A stretch of DNA of 10,035 nt from an uncultured Flavobacteriia bacterium (lineage in GTDB: Bacteria > Bacteroidota > Bacteroidia > Flavobacteriales_D > Crocinitomicaceae), in NCBI GenBank assembly GCA_903928365.1, contig CAIYQV010000142.1, forward strand, positions 1 through 10,035, read 5' to 3'. The notes beneath the pieces were generated by a model, which saw nothing but the letters and a program-made list of their open reading frames with translations, was not told the DNA's origin and made no database searches. Positions 6,506 to 10,035 of this stretch are shown one piece after another (within the stretch, counting starts at the first letter, position 1; each line of letters opens with the position of its first letter). The position numbers and the translations under genes were made by a program.

Positions 6506-7153
6506 ATGATCCATAATCTCTCCAGCACCAATTCGATCTTTAACACTTTTATAGGTGAAATTCGTGATATTGAAATACAAAAAGACCCTATGCGTTTTCG
6601 CAGAAATATGGAGCGAATCTCTGAAATTATGGGGTATGAATTGTCCAAATCATTGAGCTACACATCGCAAGCTGTAGAAACACCGCTTGGAATGGCGCAG
6701 GTGAACCAATTATCCGAACAGCCGGTGCTTGCTACCATTCTTAGAGCAGGACTTTCCATGCATCAGGGGTTACTCAACTATTTCGATCGAGCTGAAAGTG
6801 CATTTATTTCGGCCTACAGAAAACATAAGAACTCTGAAGAATTTGACATCCAGGTAGAATACCTTGCCTCACCGCTACTTGATAAACGAACGGTGATCAT
6901 TAGCGATCCTATGCTTGCCACGGGAAATTCAATGGTCATGGTCTACAAAGCCCTTTTGAAACAAGGCAAGCCTGCAAAAGTCATCGTGGTTTCAGCCATA
7001 GCAACCCAAGAAGCACTTGATCTGGTAAAGAAACACCTGCCTGACAACACCGAGATCTGGGTTGGAGCCATTGATGGAGAATTGACAGCTCAGAGTTACA
7101 TCGTGCCTGGTTTGGGAGATGCAGGAGACCTTGCATACGGCGTTAAATGCTAG
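6506..7153 (+). CDS. upp: Uracil phosphoribosyltransferase
   Basis: This cytosolic enzyme salvages uracil: uracil + PRPP gives UMP + diphosphate. The 215-residue length is close to the about 208 typical of bacterial Upp. The PRPP-binding signature IISDPMLATGNSM lies at 131-143. The substrate loop region ATILRAGLSMHQGLL (76-90) carries the conserved RAG, and the uracil-binding C-terminus YIVPGLGDAGDLAYG (198-212) is intact. The N-terminus is slightly longer than in E. coli but follows the family (NTFIGEIRD, then a PMRFRRNMERISEIMGYE segment). It is the first gene of a three-gene + strand operon; the next gene starts 7 nt after its TAG. The gene diverges from the ABC exporter operon, with promoters in a shared 123-bp gap. 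Confidence 0.98.
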   Translation: MIHNLSSTNSIFNTFIGEIRDIEIQKDPMRFRRNMERISEIMGYELSKSLSYTSQAVETPLGMAQVNQLSEQPVLATILRAGLSMHQGLLNYFDRAESAFISAYRKHKNSEEFDIQVEYLASPLLDKRTVIISDPMLATGNSMVMVYKALLKQGKPAKVIVVSAIATQEALDLVKKHLPDNTEIWVGAIDGELTAQSYIVPGLGDAGDLAYGVKC

Positions 7154-7160
7154 TAAAGCG

Positions 7161-7610
7161 ATGAATTGGGGACTCATTTCGACCGTTTTTTTTCTCGCCA
7201 CAATTAAATTCATGTTTGCACCTTTCACAGGTCATGCGATCGGACTTCCATTCTGGGAGACCTATCTGAGCAGTGTTGCAGGCGGAACCTTAAGTGCTAC
7301 CATCTTCTTCTTTTTTAGTGAAATGATCATGAAAATTTCACACAAAAGAAAACTGGTGAAAGCACAAAACGGCACCCTCAAATCAAAAAGAAAATTTACG
7401 AAGACCAATCGCGGCATTATCAAAGTGAAAAGATCCCTGGGTATTTATGGCATTTGTTTCTGGGCCCCGTTCTTTTTATCCGTTCCTATTGGCAGTATTG
7501 TGGCGGCTAAATTTTACGGCAAACAATCCCGCACATTTCCACTCATCATCGTCGGCATGTTTTTAAATGCAATGGCTACTTCCTTTTTAGCCTATCTTAT
7601 TTTTCATTAA
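7161..7610 (+). CDS. Small four-helix membrane protein of unknown function
   Basis: I do not recognise a family. The 149-residue protein has four likely membrane helices: about 4-21, 34-57, 95-117 and 125-147. A long, very basic loop (58-91, rich in Lys and Arg) joins helices 2 and 3. By the positive-inside rule that loop, and both termini, should be cytosolic. Helix 3 contains a Pro/Gly-rich stretch (WAPFFLSVPIGSIVAAKFYG) with the look of a re-entrant or transport segment. I start at the ATG at 7161, 7 nt after the upp stop. An ATG at 7119 in the same frame would overlap upp by 35 nt and add a non-hydrophobic extension, so it is less likely. The stop codon overlaps the start of the next gene as TAATG. 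Flanked by uracil salvage and a pyrimidine-type phosphatase, it might move or help process a pyrimidine compound, but that is context only. Confidence 0.85.
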   Translation: MNWGLISTVFFLATIKFMFAPFTGHAIGLPFWETYLSSVAGGTLSATIFFFFSEMIMKISHKRKLVKAQNGTLKSKRKFTKTNRGIIKVKRSLGIYGICFWAPFFLSVPIGSIVAAKFYGKQSRTFPLIIVGMFLNAMATSFLAYLIFH

Positions 7611-8323
7611 TGGCGAAACACCTTTTTTTCGATCTGGACAGGACGCTGTGGGACTTCGAACGGAACTCGGAAACGGCATTACGTCAACTTTATGAAGAAT
7701 TGGGACTACACGAGATCCATGGTTCTTTTGAACTTTTTCATAACACGTATAAGGAAACGAATGCCGAACTATGGAAACAATATGGCAATGGCGAAATTTC
7801 CAAGGAGATCCTGCGCACAGAACGATTCAAAGCGACCTTCGAAAAACTGAATATTGACAAATCGGAATTGGTCGAGCGAATCAGTCAGGGTTATATCGAA
7901 CTTTCTCCACGTCAGACACATCTCTTTCCTAAAACTCTAGAAACGCTCAACGAGCTTAAACGAGATGGCTACCAGATGCATATTATCACGAATGGATTCA
8001 AAGAGGTTCAATTTATTAAGCTGGAGCAAGCAAGGTTGAAACCTTATTTTGACCTGATACTATGCTCCGAAGAGGTCGGTCACAATAAACCCTCACGTTT
8101 CATTTTCGAACACGCCTTAAAACAAACAGGAGCGCATGTAAGTGAATCCGTTATGATCGGAGACGACTACGAAGTAGATATTGTCGGAGCCCGAAATTGC
8201 GGAATGCATGGGATTCTTTTTGACCCGGAAAACTCGAAAGGACATTTGGAAAATGAATTCCGTATACAGCATGTAACAGAACTTCCTGAAAAATTGACTT
8301 GGGTGCTTCGTTCCAGACTCTAA
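7610..8323 (+). CDS. HAD-superfamily nucleotidase, YjjG-like
   Basis: This cytosolic HAD hydrolase of 237 residues has all four motifs: FFDLDRTLWD (nucleophile Asp8, acid/base Asp10), TNG at 127-129, Lys160 in VGHNKPSRFIF, and GDDYEVD at 184-190 for Mg2+. A helical cap lies between motifs I and II (about 18-100). The run IITNGFKEVQFIKLEQA, then YFDLILCSEEVG and KPSRFIFEHALKQTG, closely follows E. coli YjjG. That enzyme dephosphorylates dUMP, dTMP and non-canonical pyrimidine nucleotides as a house-cleaning activity. YjjG has a DxDxT motif (DADET) where this has DLDRT. The assignment to the YjjG/YfnB group is good; the exact substrate is not proven. The gene overlaps the membrane-protein stop by 1 nt (TAATG), so its translation is probably coupled. 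Its TAA is 4 nt from the stop of the convergent glycosyltransferase. Confidence 0.92.
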   Translation: MAKHLFFDLDRTLWDFERNSETALRQLYEELGLHEIHGSFELFHNTYKETNAELWKQYGNGEISKEILRTERFKATFEKLNIDKSELVERISQGYIELSPRQTHLFPKTLETLNELKRDGYQMHIITNGFKEVQFIKLEQARLKPYFDLILCSEEVGHNKPSRFIFEHALKQTGAHVSESVMIGDDYEVDIVGARNCGMHGILFDPENSKGHLENEFRIQHVTELPEKLTWVLRSRL

Positions 8324-8327
8324 TGGG

Positions 8328-10035
8328 CTATTTTACTTCAAACAAGGACGGATTAGAGTGCTTAAAGGTTCCTTTTTTAGGATTCCATAAATAAAACAGT
8401 AGTTCATCGTCGGGGAGCGCCGTAAGTGGTATTTCAAAGGGCATCGTTATTCTTGAAGGCAATGAATCCGAGACTACCTTTCGTTGATCAATAGTTTGAT
8501 AATACACTGGATCACCATTTTTCTTTAATAGTTCTCCATTTCGAGTCAGGCAGACTACAGTATAAACTTCTTGATCTTTATACAATTGCAAATCGCAACT
8601 AATGACATAGTAATCCTGAGGGTCAAGCCGTTCTAATTCTTTCACCTTGATCTTAAATTCACCCGAAAATTCTTCCGTTGTATTTAGGAGATTACTATTC
8701 CCTGATAACCTTTTGGGATTCAACCATAAGCGATTTCCTTTTTTGAATAAATAAACGGCCGACCCCGGTGAGACGAATGCATCTTGAAGCACAGGATAAT
8801 ATTTTCGAATTAACTCTCTGAATTTGGGCTGTTCGTATTGATTATTAAAAACATAGCAGAAATAAGGCGAAGTTGAATTGTTTAACCGCTTATTCAGTTC
8901 ATCAAACGTATTTTCAGCATACCAGTCTGTTATTGACTCAACTTTTGGATGATCCAGGTAGTAATTCAGGTATTCCACGTTATTTGTATTGATCGCAAAA
9001 TCAATATTAGATTCACCAAAGTGATTTTCATAGGAATTGATCTCTTTTCCTAATTCTCTGAAAACACCGAAGTGAACAGGCTTGTAAACGTGATCAACAA
9101 AAACGGTATGGAGTCCAATCAATGTTATAATAAACCCCACTGCGTAAACCGGACGCTTATCCTCCACCTTAAACCTACCCAAGGCAAAAAGCGGCAAAAG
9201 CAAGAATGGCAATACAAACAACATGACAAGCTCTCGCAGCACCGGTGTTACAAGATAGGACAACAGGTATCCGACGAAAACACTGAGAAGCACTACAGCA
9301 AAAGAAAGGCGTTGGTTAAGTTCTAAAACTACTTTTTGAGATCGAACCAGCACAAAGCCCAGTAGGATAAAAACAAGAACTACAACAAAGAAGGAATGAT
9401 TCAACCATTGCCAAAAAAAATGAGGAATCCATAAAGCCTCAGGTGGCGCCAACCAACCCAGTCCTCCCCGATTCAGTTGAAATAAAGTTACCGGCAAATG
9501 AGGCAAGAAGAGCGCTAATGAAAGAAACCCTGCACCACACAGATACCACCGCTTTTTCCCTTTGAGAAAAAATAGCGCCGTCATACCCAAAACCGAGGCT
9601 ACCAGAAATGCAAAGTAATGCGATAGCATGGCCCCAACGAACGAAAAAGCAAGGATTAACATCCATTTTGATTGTCTTTCATGCTCTTCACGAAGCTTCA
9701 GTACAGCATAAAAAGCGAGTAACAGGAAGAACACACCTGAATTGTATGGCCTGCTAAAAGTAGTATTGATGACCATAAAGGTTATAACTGCATACAAACT
9801 ATTCACCAACCAGGCGCTTTGTCGGGAAAAGAAACGTTCACCTAAACGTTGGATCAGGATACTGTTCGCGACATAAAACAAGAGGCTCAGCGAACGCATT
9901 GCCCATTCCGATGTTCCCCATAATTTAATCCAGAAGTGTAATAAAAACTGATAGAAGAAAGGATGCATATCCCCTGCCTTTACTCCCCATTGCCAAAATG
10001 AAGACCACGTATCAAAGCGTGTTCGATACCAGGCA
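8328..10035 (-). CDS. GT39/ArnT-like membrane glycosyltransferase with large C-terminal soluble region (5' end outside window)
   Basis: The frame is open to the window edge and gives 568 visible residues ending at TAG 8330-8328; the N-terminus with the first helix is missing. The visible start contains RTRFDTWSSFW and then GDMHPFFYQFLLHFWIKLWG. This is the acidic loop and D-x-H-P pattern typical of PMT/ArnT-type (GT-C) transferases, which use polyprenyl-phosphate sugars as donors outside the membrane. About ten membrane helices follow, up to about residue 314. The remaining 250 or so residues are hydrophilic and should be extracytoplasmic. The part at about 325-430 looks mixed alpha/beta. The last about 130 residues look beta-rich, with alternating strands such as YYVISCDLQLY and EVYTVVCLTRNG; I do not recognise that domain. 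A Met 23 residues into the visible frame (codon 9968-9966) is not the start, since conserved sequence continues upstream. The acceptor could be a lipid, glycan or protein; the neighbourhood gives no clue. Confidence 0.88.
   Translation of the reverse strand, partial: AWYRTRFDTWSSFWQWGVKAGDMHPFFYQFLLHFWIKLWGTSEWAMRSLSLLFYVANSILIQRLGERFFSRQSAWLVNSLYAVITFMVINTTFSRPYNSGVFFLLLAFYAVLKLREEHERQSKWMLILAFSFVGAMLSHYFAFLVASVLGMTALFFLKGKKRWYLCGAGFLSLALFLPHLPVTLFQLNRGGLGWLAPPEALWIPHFFWQWLNHSFFVVVLVFILLGFVLVRSQKVVLELNQRLSFAVVLLSVFVGYLLSYLVTPVLRELVMLFVLPFLLLPLFALGRFKVEDKRPVYAVGFIITLIGLHTVFVDHVYKPVHFGVFRELGKEINSYENHFGESNIDFAINTNNVEYLNYYLDHPKVESITDWYAENTFDELNKRLNNSTSPYFCYVFNNQYEQPKFRELIRKYYPVLQDAFVSPGSAVYLFKKGNRLWLNPKRLSGNSNLLNTTEEFSGEFKIKVKELERLDPQDYYVISCDLQLYKDQEVYTVVCLTRNGELLKKNGDPVYYQTIDQRKVVSDSLPSRITMPFEIPLTALPDDELLFYLWNPKKGTFKHSNPSLFEVK

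Noticed and set aside
7119..7160. Earlier start (ATG 7119) for the small membrane protein
   Set aside because: It would overlap upp by 35 nt and add a hydrophilic stretch that simply reads the conserved Upp C-terminus in another frame; ATG 7161 sits right after the upp stop.
8362..8384. Hairpin plus T-run (AAAGGTTCCTTTTTT) as a terminator for the HAD gene
   Set aside because: The loop would be only 2 nt and the sequence is explained by Lys and Phe codons of the opposing glycosyltransferase.
9966..10035. ATG at 9968 as the true start of the glycosyltransferase
   Set aside because: The frame is open upstream to the edge and encodes conserved GT39-type sequence (FDTWSSFW and the acidic GD before MHP), so the gene runs off the window.
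1..10035. CRISPR array, mobile element, prophage, toxin-antitoxin or defence system
   Set aside because: No regular spaced repeats, transposase or integrase motifs, terminal inverted repeats or toxin-type pairs were seen; gene content is housekeeping.

Overview
The window looks like chromosomal housekeeping DNA from a member of the Bacteroidota. The evidence is: three candidate promoters with the phylum-specific TTG / TAnnTTTG type of -33/-7 element (two good, one weak), almost no Shine-Dalgarno sequences, A-rich leaders, moderate GC by eye, and protein variants typical of the phylum (the cysteine-bearing ferrochelatase insert, the 'DFNAFAQGYSVD' form of ApbE). I cannot place it to genus; Flavobacteriales or Cytophagales are guesses.

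Layout. A short unrecognised coding tail on the + strand (1-144) ends at a possible terminator. Facing it is a minus-strand series, read right to left from 6382 to 195. It starts with a canonical promoter at 6387-6414 and a tight three-gene operon: ABC exporter, cytosolic PBP2/NMT1-type ligand-binding protein, and ferrochelatase hemH, with 2-nt gaps. After a weak terminator come a degenerate AGACTT tandem repeat and a clear promoter for ahcY (S-adenosylhomocysteine hydrolase). ahcY ends at a very strong hairpin terminator, and apbE (FAD:protein FMN transferase) starts almost on top of that terminator. To the right, divergent from the ABC exporter, is a + strand operon: upp (uracil phosphoribosyltransferase), a small four-helix membrane protein of unknown function, and a YjjG-type HAD phosphatase. 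The last two overlap as TAATG. The right edge holds a minus-strand GT39/ArnT-like membrane glycosyltransferase whose N-terminus lies outside the window; its stop is 4 nt from the stop of the HAD gene.

How the genes work together. upp and the YjjG-like phosphatase both act on pyrimidine nucleotides: one makes UMP from uracil, the other in known relatives dephosphorylates pyrimidine (including non-canonical) nucleotides. The small membrane protein between them is therefore a candidate for the same theme. The ABC exporter / binding protein / hemH operon pairs haem synthesis with an exporter and a ligand-binding protein that lacks a signal peptide; the link is by context only. ahcY, apbE and the glycosyltransferase look like stand-alone genes.

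I found no CRISPR array, insertion sequence, phage gene, tRNA or rRNA, and no clear novel defence or mobile system. The points most worth a second look are the exporter/cytosolic PBP2/hemH operon, the unknown membrane protein in the upp operon, the likely leaderless GTG start of the exporter, and the repeat that overlaps the ahcY promoter.
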